A stretch of 64,000 nt of DNA, taken from contig NW_002476452.1 in assembly GCF_000189635.1 (NCBI RefSeq), positions 124,001-188,000 of the forward strand. The letters are read 5' to 3'. The stretch comes from Tetrahymena thermophila SB210. Its lineage: Eukaryota > Ciliophora > Oligohymenophorea > Hymenostomatida > Tetrahymenidae. Positions 23,505-34,124 of this stretch are shown piece by piece. The position numbers and the translations under genes are program-made. The number at the start of each line of letters is the position of its first letter. The stretch's first letter is position 1. The notes below the pieces were generated by a model. That model ran no database searches, was not told where the DNA came from, and saw nothing but the letters and a program-made list of their open reading frames with translations.

Positions 23505-25150
23505 TTTTAATTTATGTCTATCAAGTTTTTTATAATTTAATTTAATTATATGATTTTTATGGTTAAAAACATTGGATTTTAATGTATCTGCAAACAATTT
23601 TTAATAAAAAATAATTGGTGATTTTGTTAAAGAATGCATTAATGGTAGAAGTTTTAATTAGTTCGAATAAATTACTAGATATAAGCGCTTAATTAAAGAA
23701 ACGATTGGTTATCTATGAGTGATTAACAATTAGAAATATCCTCGAAATAAAAATAAATAAGAAGAAGAGAAATTAATCTATCAAGATTATTAATTATCCA
23801 ATTAATTGAAAACTTTCTTAAATTTTGATTTTAATTATTTATATATTTATTGTAACCAAACATTTAATAGTAAATAGATTAATTTAAACTTTATCTAGTA
23901 TTTTCACATACAAAAACAGTAAGCTCTACCTAAAAAAAGATAAATAATTTTATACTTAACACTTTAAAAAATCAACAAATATATATTTATAAAACTAATT
24001 TATTGCTAAATAAAAAAATATAATAATTATTTATTTTTATAAAATTATAATAATTATTATTTCCTTTCATTAGCATTTCTTTATTTTTTGTGAGTGAAAC
24101 CTTTATTTAATCTACTAAATCTTCTTTCAGTAGATTTCTATTTATTTACTAACTTTATATAAAATTAGGTATTTATTTTCACTAAAATTTAAAGTAAATT
24201 ACAATTCTTAAAAGAATTTATTTTTTTAATTTAAATAATTTCAAATCCTAATTAATATTGAAGTTCATGTTTTCAAATATTAAAAATTTATAATATAAAA
24301 TAAAAAATTTTTTTAATTAAAAAATGAGAATATTAAATTGTACATACTGACAATTTTTCAATTTTTTATTTATCACTTACTTAATTATTTTATGAAAAAA
24401 AAAGATATTGATATTAAATTCAATTTATTTATCTTAAAAAATACATAGAATTTTTTATAATAATTTTCTAATCAAAATTTTTTACAACTAATTTTGATTT
24501 TTAATGAAGTGTTTGTCTTGATCACATAAATAATTATAGATTCTATTTATAAAGAATATATTCATCAGAAAACTTTAATTATATAGTTAGATTAAAATCA
24601 TTATTGCAAAGTATATAAATGGTGCTAGATTTAAGTGAGTGAAATAAATTAAAAATAAACTATAATTAGAATAAAGTAAATATTAAATTGAGAAATTAAA
24701 ATCTATTTAACTAAATACACAATTTTTTCAAAATCTAAGTTTATTGAGAACAATCACATCCTATAGAAAGTTCCATCCAAATTAATATCTAGTTAGTAAT
24801 CTTGATTTATTAATATTACATTTTTGCGTTTTAAATAGTCTGAAATCAATAAATTAGGGTTATCTTAAATTACCATATTGTAATGTACTACTCTAATTTT
24901 TCTGAAGTCTTTTAAAATGTTGCAGAGCTTTAATTATGTGAATTCAGATAATAAACATTGCCAAAATTTAATAAATTTTAATATTATAAAGATCAAATAT
25001 TTTTTTATTAAAGATATTTATGTAAATTTCAATTATTAAGGTTTAAAAGGGATTTTATCTTAATTAATATTTATAAATTTAAGTTACGATAATTATCATT
25101 AACAAATTAAAAATAAATAAAAAAGATTATAAGCAAGAAAAGAAAAAAAA
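23505..25150. other. AT-rich region, with LRR-gene upstream repeat
   Basis: Divergent promoters of carboxypeptidase 2 (minus) and the first short LRR gene (plus). From about 24743 the sequence matches the region upstream of the second LRR gene. No exon seen. Confidence 0.5.
24743..25150 (+). repeat. Duplicated upstream region of short LRR gene 1
   Basis: Begins at TTATTGAGAACAATCAC and matches 27328-27752 closely, including a shared stretch around ATCAATAAATTAGGGTTATC. The duplication continues through the gene, so flank plus gene was copied together. A more diverged version precedes gene 3 from about 33930. Confidence 0.7.
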
Positions 25151-26565
25151 ATGGGTCAAAACTAAAATAAATAGCTTGAAAAATAGAAATAAAAGAGTAT
25201 AACAGTAGATTTGAATGAGTAATTTGTTTTATTTTAGGTTAAGAAAAGCTATTTATTAACTTTCTACATTTTTTGATGAAATCATTCTATTAATTAATTT
25301 CATATTAATTTCTACCATGATTTCAAAATAAATCATGCATTTAAAAATTAATAAATTATTTTATAATTTTAATGATATTTTTTAAATTTATATTTTAATA
25401 TGATTTATTTATTTCTTTGAAAGAGTAAAATATTTATTATTTAATAAAGTAATGCTTTAATGGAAGATTTATCCAATAATAGTTAACAAAATATCACTAC
25501 AATCGTATTTAGAATGTAATTTTCAAAAAAAATATATTTTTATATTTAATTTTTCATTTTATTATTAGGAATTCTTCTTAATAATTTGGTGATAAATAAC
25601 TCTTATAAACTGCAGCTGTTTTGAAAAATTGCAAAGATATCACCTAACTTTGCCTTTATTTTGATTTGAGATAGTATCGGTAATATTTATAGAAATAATT
25701 TTGTTTAATATTTTTTTGATAAATTTTTAGTGAAGAAAATATTGGAATTTAAGCTTAAAGATCTCTTTAAAGTGCTTTGATAAATTGCTAGAATCTAAAT
25801 TATTTAACCATAGCATTAAAGTAATTTTTAAAAATCTTTGATAGTAAACAATTTATAGTTTTTAGATTTAATAGTTTATTTTTTAAAGTAAGTTAGATCT
25901 AATTGAAGGAGATTAATCTCTTATAATTGCTCTTTAAAATTTAAAAAAAATAGTAAAATGTATTATTTTTTTAGAGTAAATTATTTATTTATCTATAAGT
26001 TTTAAAATTCAATTTTTAAAGTAAGTAAATAAATAAATTTTAAATAATAGTAATTGTATGAATGATTCTGCATCATACAATATTGGAATATAATTACAGA
26101 AGTGCTCAAACATCCTTTTCTTAAATCTTTTTATTATGTAATTAAATATTTATTGGAAATTTAGTATAATGTTAAATTAAATATATTTATACATAATTAA
26201 TTATATTTTTTACTTTTTTATTAATTTTTAATCTTAAAATATAGCTATACAAGTAAAAATATAAGGTAAAAAATTATTAATTTAGAATCTTTTCATATCA
26301 TGTTTTCTAAAGGTATTCAAATTGCACAAATTAATTTATAGATATATAATTATTATATTCTATATTATAAAATATATTAATTACTTTAATTATTGATATA
26401 TTAAGATAGTCATTATACTTCAAAATTTTATTTAAAAGCTATTCAGTAAAAATATTATTTATATTATTTTAAAGATATCTAGAATATACTGAAAAAGGAA
26501 GAGCGTAGATTAAAAGAAGAATGACTAAAATGAAAAGATTAGTTAAATACAATAATATATAATGA
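25151..26565 (+). CDS. Short LRR protein, tandem copy 1
   Basis: Seven exons: 25151-25218, 25569-25679, 25731-25820, 25889-25975, 26051-26137, 26245-26265 and 26475-26565, total 184 residues. All introns are phase 2 with GT-AG ends. The start MGQNQNKQLEK offers Gly2 for myristoylation. Exon 2 ends an LRR (AAVLKNCKDITQLCLYF); exon 3 is one 90-nt LRR (ENIGIQAQRSLQSALINCQ...); exons 4 and 5 are 87-nt LRRs (the latter with IQLQKCSNILFLN). Exon 6 is only 21 nt. The last exon carries a basic tail (KRRMTKMKRLV). The same structure is kept in copies 2 and 3. Probably a membrane-tethered protein-binding module; partner unknown. Confidence 0.75.
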
Positions 26566-26648
26566 ATAAATAAAATATCAAATTTACTTATTTATGATAT
26601 AATAAAATTGATTTTCTTCTTTTTTTAAAATAGTGTATTTTTTATATA

Positions 26649-26690
26649 CTGTAATTCCTCATATATTAATTAATTAAGGTGGATTTTTAG
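26649..26690. mobile_element. Possible internally deleted MITE remnant
   Basis: About 42 bp starting CTGTAATTCCTC and ending TTAATTAAGGTGGATTTTTAG. These ends are imperfect versions of the terminal inverted repeats of the 127-bp element at 32425-32551, with the interior missing. A TA precedes the left end; the right-hand TA is not intact. Confidence 0.4.
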
Positions 26691-27327
26691 GAAAATTTTA
26701 AGTTCTAAAAATCTTATACTAAATTAAATTTTTTTTTAATTGTAATTTGAGTTTAGATTTTTATGCATACATTATATATATAATTATAATTCGTTTCTTT
26801 CTAGTTTTATTTAAGCTTTAAAAAATTATATAAAAAGAACGATAGAGTTAGGATGAAACAAGATATATTAAAAAAAAATACAAATGCTCATTGAATTGAA
26901 CATATGCAAACCTTTAGGCTAGAAAAAATAACTAAATAAAATAAGGTTACAACGCTTACAATAGTGGATAATAAATAAATTGATTAAAATTGAGTAAAAA
27001 ATTTATTAATATTTTAATCTATTTGCCAATAAAAATAATTATCAGCATATTAATTTATTTATAAATTAGATTTTTTAAATATTTATTTTTATAATTAATT
27101 TGATTATCAAGTATCTATTCAACTATTTTTTAGAATAAATTAGCATTCTTAGTTCTTTGTCCAAACAAAGCTAAATTATTTTTTTTTATAGTTCACTAAT
27201 TTAAAAAATAAATTGATTTCTTTAAATTTATTAATAAAACTCTTTCTAAGATTTAGAAATTACTGTAACGTAACTAATAAATTAAGTAAATTATTACTAA
27301 ATTGAGAAATTAAATTTATTTTAATAC

Positions 27328-27752
27328 TTATTGAGAACAATCACAACCTATATAATATATAAGTTCATTCCAAATTAATATCTAGTTAGTAAGCTTGATT
27401 CATTAATATCACATTTGTGTGTTTTAGATAGTATGAAATCAATAAATTAGGGTTATCTTAAATTATCATATTGTAATGTACTACTCTACTTTTTCTGAAG
27501 TCTTTTAAAATATTTCAGAGCTTTAATTATATGAATTCAGATTATAAATATTGCTAAATTGATATATTATTTTAATGAATTTTAATATAGTTAAAATAGA
27601 TAAAAATCAAATAATATTTTTGATTAAAGAAATTTATTTAAATTTCAGATATTAAAATTTAAAAGTGATTTTATCTTAATATCTATTAATTTCGATTAAG
27701 ATAATTATCATTAACAAACCAAAAATAAATAAAAAAGATTAAAAGAAAAAAA
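27328..27752 (+). repeat. Duplicated upstream region of short LRR gene 2
   Basis: Partner of 24743-25150; same orientation and the same distance from the ATG. Probably carries shared promoter elements. Confidence 0.7.
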
Positions 27753-28622
27753 ATGGGTCAAAACTAAAATAAATAGCTAAAAAAATAAAAATAAAATAGT
27801 ATAAGGGTGGATTTGAATGAGTAATTTGTTTTATTTTAGGTTAACAAAAACTATTGATTAACTTTCTATATTTTTTGATGGAATAATGCTATTCATTTTC
27901 ATCTTCAATCAAGAAGATATTTTAAGCTATTTTCTTTTTATTTTCTACCAATATTTCAAAGCAAATCATACACTTAAAAATTAATAAATTATTTTATAAT
28001 TTAAATGATATTTTTTAAATTTATATTTTAATATGATTTATTTATTTATTTATTCCTTTGAAAGAGTAAAATATTATTATTTAATAAAGTACTGCTTTAA
28101 TAGAGGATTTATCAAATAATAGTTAACAAAATATCACTAGAATTGAATTTAGACAGTAATTTTCAAAAAAAAAATTTTTTTAATTATAATTTTTCCTTTT
28201 ATTATTAGGAATAATTCTTAACAATTTGATGATAAATAACTCTTATAAACTGCGGCTGTTTTGAAAAATTGCAAAGATATCACCTAACTCTGCCTTTATT
28301 TTCATTTGCGATATCATCGGTAAATATTTATAGAAATAATTTTGCTTAATATTTTTTTGATAAATTTTTAGTGAAGAAAATATTGGAATTCAAGCTTAAA
28401 GATCTCTTTAAAGTGCTTTAATAAATTGCTAGAATCTAAATTGTTTAACCATTGCATTAAAGTAATTTTAAATAATCTTTAATAGTAAACAATTTATAGT
28501 TTTTAGATTTAATTATATTAATTTTTCAAAAAAGTAAGTTAGATCTAATTGAAGGAGATTCATCTCTTATTATTGCTTTATAAAATTTAAAAAAATTAGT
28601 AAAATGTGTTTTTTTATTAGAG

Positions 28623-28661
<39 letters not shown>

Positions 28662-29241
28662 TTACTTTTAAAATTCAAAATATTTTATTAGAAAGCAGGT
28701 AAACCAACTAATAAATTTTATATAATAGTAATTGCATGAATGATTCTGCAGCAAAAAATATTGGAATATAATTACAGAAGTGCTCAAACATCCTTTTCTT
28801 AAATATTTTTATTCAGTAATTAATTATTTATTGGAAATTTAGTATAATGTTAAATTAAAAATATTTTTTCATAATTAATTATATTTTTTACTTTTTTAAA
28901 ATATTTATTCTTAAAATATAGCTATGGAAGTAAAAATATAAGGTAAAAAATTGTTAATTTAGAATCTTTTATTTATTTTCATGTTTTCTAAAGATATTCA
29001 AATTGCAAAAATTAATTTGATAGATAGATAAATAAATAATTATTCTTTATTATAAAATATATTAATTACTTTAATTATTGAATTATTCAGACAGTCATTA
29101 TACTTCAAAATTTTATTCAATAGCTATTAGTAAAAATATTATTTATATTAAAGAGCTCTAGAATATACTGAAAAAGGAAGAGTGTAGCTTAAAAGAAGAA
29201 TGATTAAAATGAAAAGATTAGTTTAACACAATAACAAATGA
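27753..29241 (+). CDS. Short LRR protein, tandem copy 2
   Basis: Seven exons: 27753-27820, 28209-28319, 28372-28461, 28535-28621, 28729-28815, 28922-28942 and 29154-29241, total 183 residues. Exon lengths 68, 111, 90, 87, 87, 21 and 88 nt match copy 1 except for the 3' end. Start MGQNQNKQLKK; LRR motifs AAVLKNCKDITQLCLYF and NIGIQAQRSLQSALINC; tail KRRMIKMKRLV. No frameshift or premature TGA in the model. An intron contains a (TTTA)n tract at about 28630-28662. Introns differ from copy 1 more than exons do, as expected for selected coding sequence. Confidence 0.75.
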
Positions 29242-29579
29242 TAAATAAATAAAATATTAAATTTACTTATTTATGAAATAAAATTGATTTTCTTCTTTTT
29301 TTAAATTTGTGTATTTTTTATATATACTATATAATTATTAGATTTTTTATAAATTTTACTTTTATTATTGATCATACATTTTTTTTGATTTATAAATTTT
29401 AATTTTAATTATCTAAATATTCAAATATTTTGATGCTATTCAAAGTTTACTAAAATATGAATTTAATTAATACTTTCTGAAATTTGAGTGCTCATGTGTT
29501 AGGATCTAAAATTTTATTTAAGCAAATTACAAAAAGTAAGCTAAATTTTTAACAATTTTTAAAACTTATTTTTCTCCTG
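29242..29579. other. AT-rich spacer
   Basis: 3' flank of LRR copy 2; no feature recognised. Confidence 0.5.
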
Positions 29580-30380
29580 TTTCTATTTTTGGGCAAATTT
29601 TTAATATTACTTTTTTCTGGTTTCGTTTCTAGATTATCTAAATCTTCTTCTTATTTTAATTAAATGCTCTATTTTGCTTAGATATATTTTCAATCATCTA
29701 CGATTTCAAAAAATCTAAAATTTCTTTTTCTAATTCTTCTATTTTATTTTTCATACTCTATGTGATTCAAATCCCTCAGATAAATTTAGTTTTAAATTTG
29801 ACCTTCTTTTTCCTCTAAAATTTTTTAGAATTGTGCTATTGTTTATATAATAGGTGGATCTGTATAATTCAATTCATATGTCATTTTATATTTTTCAAGT
29901 ATGTTTTACTATAATTTTGCACTTATATCATATAAACTTTTTTCTTTTATTTCTGCTTCTTTTATTCTTCTGCAGACTTTTCATGAAGATTATCTTCTAA
30001 AATTTTGTATTAATGTTTAATGGATAGTTTGTTTTTCTGTTTCTGATTCATCTAATCTGTCTCTTAATATTTTTTTGTTTGTCTTCTAATGCTTCTATTA
30101 ATTTTGCTTTGCATTCTTCATATGCTTTCTTATATTTAAGAAATTGTTTGTTTTGTTTTATATATATTCTATTTAGCAGCTTAATCTCATTTGTTCTAGA
30201 AGTTATTGAGTTTTGTTGAAATTAATTGTGTTATGTATTTAATTTTGTATTGTCCTAAACAAATAAATTCTCCTTTTTGTTAAAATTTTCTTCATTTAGT
30301 TTTCATTATTATAACAAACAGATCATAATTATCTTCGCTATTCAGTGAAGTAAACTGCAAATTAATTACTAATTTATTAT
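29580..30380 (-). pseudogene. Frame-disrupted coiled-coil gene fragment
   Basis: On the minus strand, successive reading-frame segments encode strongly coiled-coil-like sequence, for example DRLDESETEKQTIHQ, then LEDNLHEKSAEEQKKQ, then KEAEIKEKSLYDISAKL and YKMTYELNYTDPPIIQTIA, then EELEKEILDFLKSQM. The segments lie in different frames and are joined by what look like one-base indels rather than splice sites, so no intact frame crosses the region. Composition (Glu, Lys, Gln, Ile heptads) is typical of ciliary or centrosomal coiled-coil proteins, but no family was recognised. It could still be a gene with unusual introns or sequencing errors; pseudogene is the simplest reading. Confidence 0.5.
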
Positions 30381-31009
30381 GGTTATATCTAGGGTCAGAC
30401 CGAATATCACTTTTTTAAAGAATATGAATAAATAATAATTTAAAATTTTTTACTATTTTGAATACCGAATAAGTTAAAAAAAAACTTTCACGGAATACCA
30501 AATATTTAGATATTTTAAAATATATTTTCTATAGAATACCGAATATGTTCTGTTAAATAACTGAATGAATACGGAATAATTAATTTTCATACACTCCTTT
30601 AAGTTTGGATATATTCCAATCGTTAAAACAGTTTTTAAATATAAATTCAAAAACAAATTTTTAATAAATTTTTTCCAAACAAAGTATATAAAGAAAAATC
30701 ATTCATATTAATAAAAAAATTATAATTAATTTAAGTGTTTCTTTATTTTTGATAGGTGAGTGATAATTAAAAAAATAAGTATAAGAGTTATTGTTTATAT
30801 AAAGCTTAAATTCTGAAGACAAAAATTATTTTCAACAATTATAGTATATTTTTAAGTGTTTTTTATATAATCTTAATGTTTTTTAAGATAAATAAGAAAA
30901 TAAACCTCTTAATACGCAAGCTTCAACCATAATAAACTCAATTGATGCAATAATATCCTATAGATAAAAAGGATAATTAAACATTTTTATAGTAATATTA
31001 TATTTTTAG
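30381..31009. other. Spacer with short scattered GAATACCGAATA motifs
   Basis: The motif GAATACC(G/A)AATA occurs near 30460, 30521 and 30535 with a related form at 30570. Otherwise AT-rich with nothing recognised. Confidence 0.4.
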
Positions 31010-31545
31010 AAATAAAAAAGGAAGCAGTATAGTTAGTTATCTTATCAGAACAATAATTGTAAGTTAACAGCACATGAAATGAATGCTAAATACCTTGAGT
31101 ATAATAACTCATTTGCACATAATTCGATTTCAAAATGGAAAACTAAATATTTAACACACAAATAAATGGAAAATTTAAAAAACGAACATAAAACAAGATG
31201 TCAAAAAACATTTGTTTTTATTGAAGAAGAAATTTTGTAAATATATTGTAAAATTATGAGGGAATAGAAATTAACAATTAATGGAAAACTAATAACAGAA
31301 ATTTTCATCGAAATCCATAGTTTTAGAGTAGAAAAAAAAAAATAATTTTCAAAATTATCACTTAATATCTTAAATCAAAGCAAAGATGATGATATAAAAA
31401 ATCACTTTGATGTTGAAATCTTAATTTGAAAAATTTAACTCAATAAGATATTCAAGAGTATAAAGGAAAATGTAAGCATGAATTTCTATTTTCCTCAGGT
31501 TGGTTAAGAGGATTTCTGAGAGCTTTAAAATAAAGAAAAGGGTGA
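31010..31545 (+). pseudogene. Transposase-like DNA-binding relic (pogo/CENP-B-type HTH)
   Basis: An open frame from about 31010 to TGA 31427-31429 encodes KRKQYSQLSYQNNNCKLTAH, then a helix-turn-helix-like SFAHNSISKWKTKY, then FIEEEILQIYCKIMREQKLT. This is the order seen at the N-terminus of pogo/Tigger-type transposases. In another frame, 31480-31545 encodes FLFSSGWLRGFLRALKQRKG, which matches the F-x-x-S-x-GWLxxFLxR signature of the CENP-B-type domain. A frameshift therefore separates the two parts. No DDE catalytic region follows. I read it as a truncated, decayed transposase or a domesticated DNA-binding remnant. Confidence 0.45.
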
Positions 31546-32424
31546 CAACTCAATATTCTAAAAAATAGTATATGAAATTGATGAAAGTATTAAGACCTTT
31601 TTGAATACTCGCATAGTCACATGCATGAAAACGAAGAAAGAAAAGAAAATAAATTTAAATAAAATATATTATATTATATTTTAGCAATACAGCACATTTA
31701 TATTTTTATGTTTATATTATTAGATGCTTTTATGTGTTTATCATAACTTCTATCATTTTATTAAAAAATTGTTCTGTGCGCTCTCTCTATCTCAAAATGC
31801 TTAATTTGGGTTTTAATGTGCGAAAATTTTAAATAACATTCTGCTCATTTAAAAACATAATTATTCTATTTTTATAGTTATTAGATTTATTTAAAACATA
31901 ATAATATTTATAATATCATAGTAATTTTCAATATTTTTTTAGTTATTAAAATTATTAAAAGTTAAAACTAACTATATTATTATTTCTTATTTAAAAATTA
32001 ATTTTTGATTGATTTAAAATTTTAATTTTTTTTTAATTTTTAATTTAAAGTTGAGATTCTGATTCAAGATAATATTAGAAGAATTAATTAATTCGAAAAA
32101 TAATAGGTAAAATATAATTAGATAAATTTATAAAAATTGATTTATTTTAACTAATAAAATAGATAACAGTAGATTGACAATCAACTAAAAGTTAAATATA
32201 GCAAACCTGAAATTTAATAATTTATAAATTAAACTCTTCATAAATACGTTTCATAAAAATATATTTTTTATTTTTTTTTTTTTAAATTTATTGATTAATT
32301 AGACAATGGTTATTATTTATAGTTTAATTTATTCCTAAAAACTTTGCTTAAATCCTAATCTGAAGTAGATAATCTCTGAAAATATTTTATTTTTAAAACA
32401 AGATCTAATGTGAAGAATTTATAT

Positions 32425-32551
32425 ACTGTAAATCCTCCTTAATTAACACCAGCTCAAAAAAAAAATTTTTTCTCCGAATATTGGTGAAACTTTTTCAATT
32501 TTTAAAACTGGTGTTAATTAAAATTGGTGTTAATTAAGGAGGATTTACAGT
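32425..32551. mobile_element. MITE with 27-bp perfect terminal inverted repeats
   Basis: Left arm 32425-32451 and right arm 32525-32551 are exact reverse complements. Trimming the outer base pair, the element runs CTGTAAATCCTCC ... GGAGGATTTACAG and is flanked by TA on both sides, the target duplication of Tc1/mariner/pogo elements. The interior is about 73 bp and noncoding; next to the right arm the GGTGTTAATTAA motif is present twice in tandem. A transposase-like relic lies about 1 kb upstream. Confidence 0.8.
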
Positions 32552-32673
32552 AATTTATTATAAATACTATTATCTATCCTGACGATATAATAAATCAAAC
32601 AAAAAACTTTATAATTTTATAAATATAAGTCAATCAGATTATTTAATTATCTATGCATATAAATATATCTATC

Positions 32674-32946
32674 TCACTGATTTTAAATGAAAATTATAAA
32701 ATAATATTTTTTCCTAAAAACTTTCTTCAAAATTGATTAATATTATATTTTAATTTTATTTTATCTTTATTTATCTTCATCACTATAAAATTTGTTTCGG
32801 ATATAGCTTTAATGATCATGATTAATTTCAGAATAATCATCAAAATGTTAAATATAATACTATTCTTCGAATTCATCCATTTCACCTTCATCAATATAAA
32901 ATAACTGGAGAAAATTATTATTGATTATGGATTAAAAATTACCCAT
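32674..32946 (-). CDS. Small acidic hypothetical protein
   Basis: Intronless ORF of 90 residues, ATG 32946 to TGA 32674-32676. Starts MGNFQS (possible Gly2 myristoylation), followed by an acidic middle (YIDEGEMDEFEEQYY, HFDDYSEINHDH) and a basic C-terminal third. The biased charge distribution is more protein-like than random AT-rich sequence, but an open frame of this length is not rare when only TGA stops, so the call is tentative. It may also be the first exon of a longer gene. No family recognised. Confidence 0.35.
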
Positions 32947-34124
32947 TTTTAGTCCTGAATTTGTATTTTTTTTGTGCTTTTAAATAAAATTAATTAAAGT
33001 TCAAAAAAAATTTATGGTATTTATTATTTTCTAATGTTAAATAAAATTTTATTTTATTAATTGTAATTTGAGTTTAGGTTTTTCAGCATATACTTATCAT
33101 ATAGATATAATTTTATGCTAGTTTTAAAGAAGTTTTAAAAATTATCAAAGTAGTAAAAGTGATAGAATTAGGATGAAACAAGTAAAACCTTCAAGTAATT
33201 GTAAATATCCAAACCATTCCGTTTGTAATTAAAATTTAGATGCAACATTTAAAATACAAATAATTATTATAATTGATTAAAATATTAACTAATAAATAAA
33301 TAAATAAATCTATTTGTCAATAAATAAACAAGAATCATCAACATATTAATTTATAAATTAAATTTTTTTAATATTCAGTTTTATAAATAATTTAATTATC
33401 AAGTTTTTAATCTTTATTTCCTATGGCATGAAATGTTTATAATATAATGAATTACTTTAATTTGGCTAATAGATATTATATCCCTGTAAATTTATTTACT
33501 TTTTTATAATCATTAATTCTTTAAATATTATACATATAAAGTTGATATTTATTTAACTATAAAAGACTAAAATTTTTATAATTTAAAAAAAAAAATATTT
33601 TGAAAAAGAATATATTCATAAGAAGACCTTATTTCTATAGTTAGATTAAAAATCATTATTATACAGTATATTATAAATGCCTTTAGATATAATTGAATTA
33701 AATAAATTTAATATAAAATAAAATTAGAATAAAATTATTAGAATTAAAAGCAAACGCAAAGTTCTTTTCCAAAAATTGAAACTATTTGAGAATTGGTAAT
33801 TAATTTGCCATTTTCCTTATTAATCAAAGTAAAAATTTAGATTATAATTTACTTATATATGACCCTAGCTTTATTAAGTTGATTCAATAGTAGTAAAGTA
33901 AGTGAATGAAATTAATAAATGGATCAGGGGTCATTTTATGAGATACAAGTAGCTAAAAATTAAGTAAAAATCAATTATTTTTTTATAAAAGATATTTATT
34001 TAAATTTCATATATTAAGATTTAATAGGGATTTTATTTTAATATTTTTTAATTTTTATTACAATAATTATCACTAACAATTTAAAATCAATAAAAAAGTT
34101 TAAAGCAAGAAAAGAAAAAAAAAA
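32947..34124. other. Upstream region of LRR copy 3
   Basis: AT-rich. About 33040-33440 resembles 26700-27100 (upstream of copy 2) and about 33580-33720 resembles 24550-24690 (upstream of copy 1), showing that flanks were duplicated with the genes. No exon seen. Confidence 0.5.

Larger units (their letters stand above)
26566..27752. other. Spacer between LRR copies 1 and 2
   Basis: Contains a short palindromic MITE-like remnant at 26649-26690. The part at about 26700-27100 resembles 33040-33440, which precedes copy 3. From 27328 it matches the upstream region of copy 1. Confidence 0.5.

Noticed and set aside
23505-23597. Longer N-terminus for carboxypeptidase 2 starting at 23597
   Set aside because: It would place 31 residues before the signal peptide; the paralogues start at the position equivalent to 23504.
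25569-26140. Long open frames on the minus strand across the LRR copies (for example a segment reading LKRSLSLNSNIFF) that looked like a second conserved gene family
   Set aside because: All three copies read better on the plus strand, where LRR exons with matching splice sites and lengths appear; the minus frames are shadows kept open because only TGA stops.
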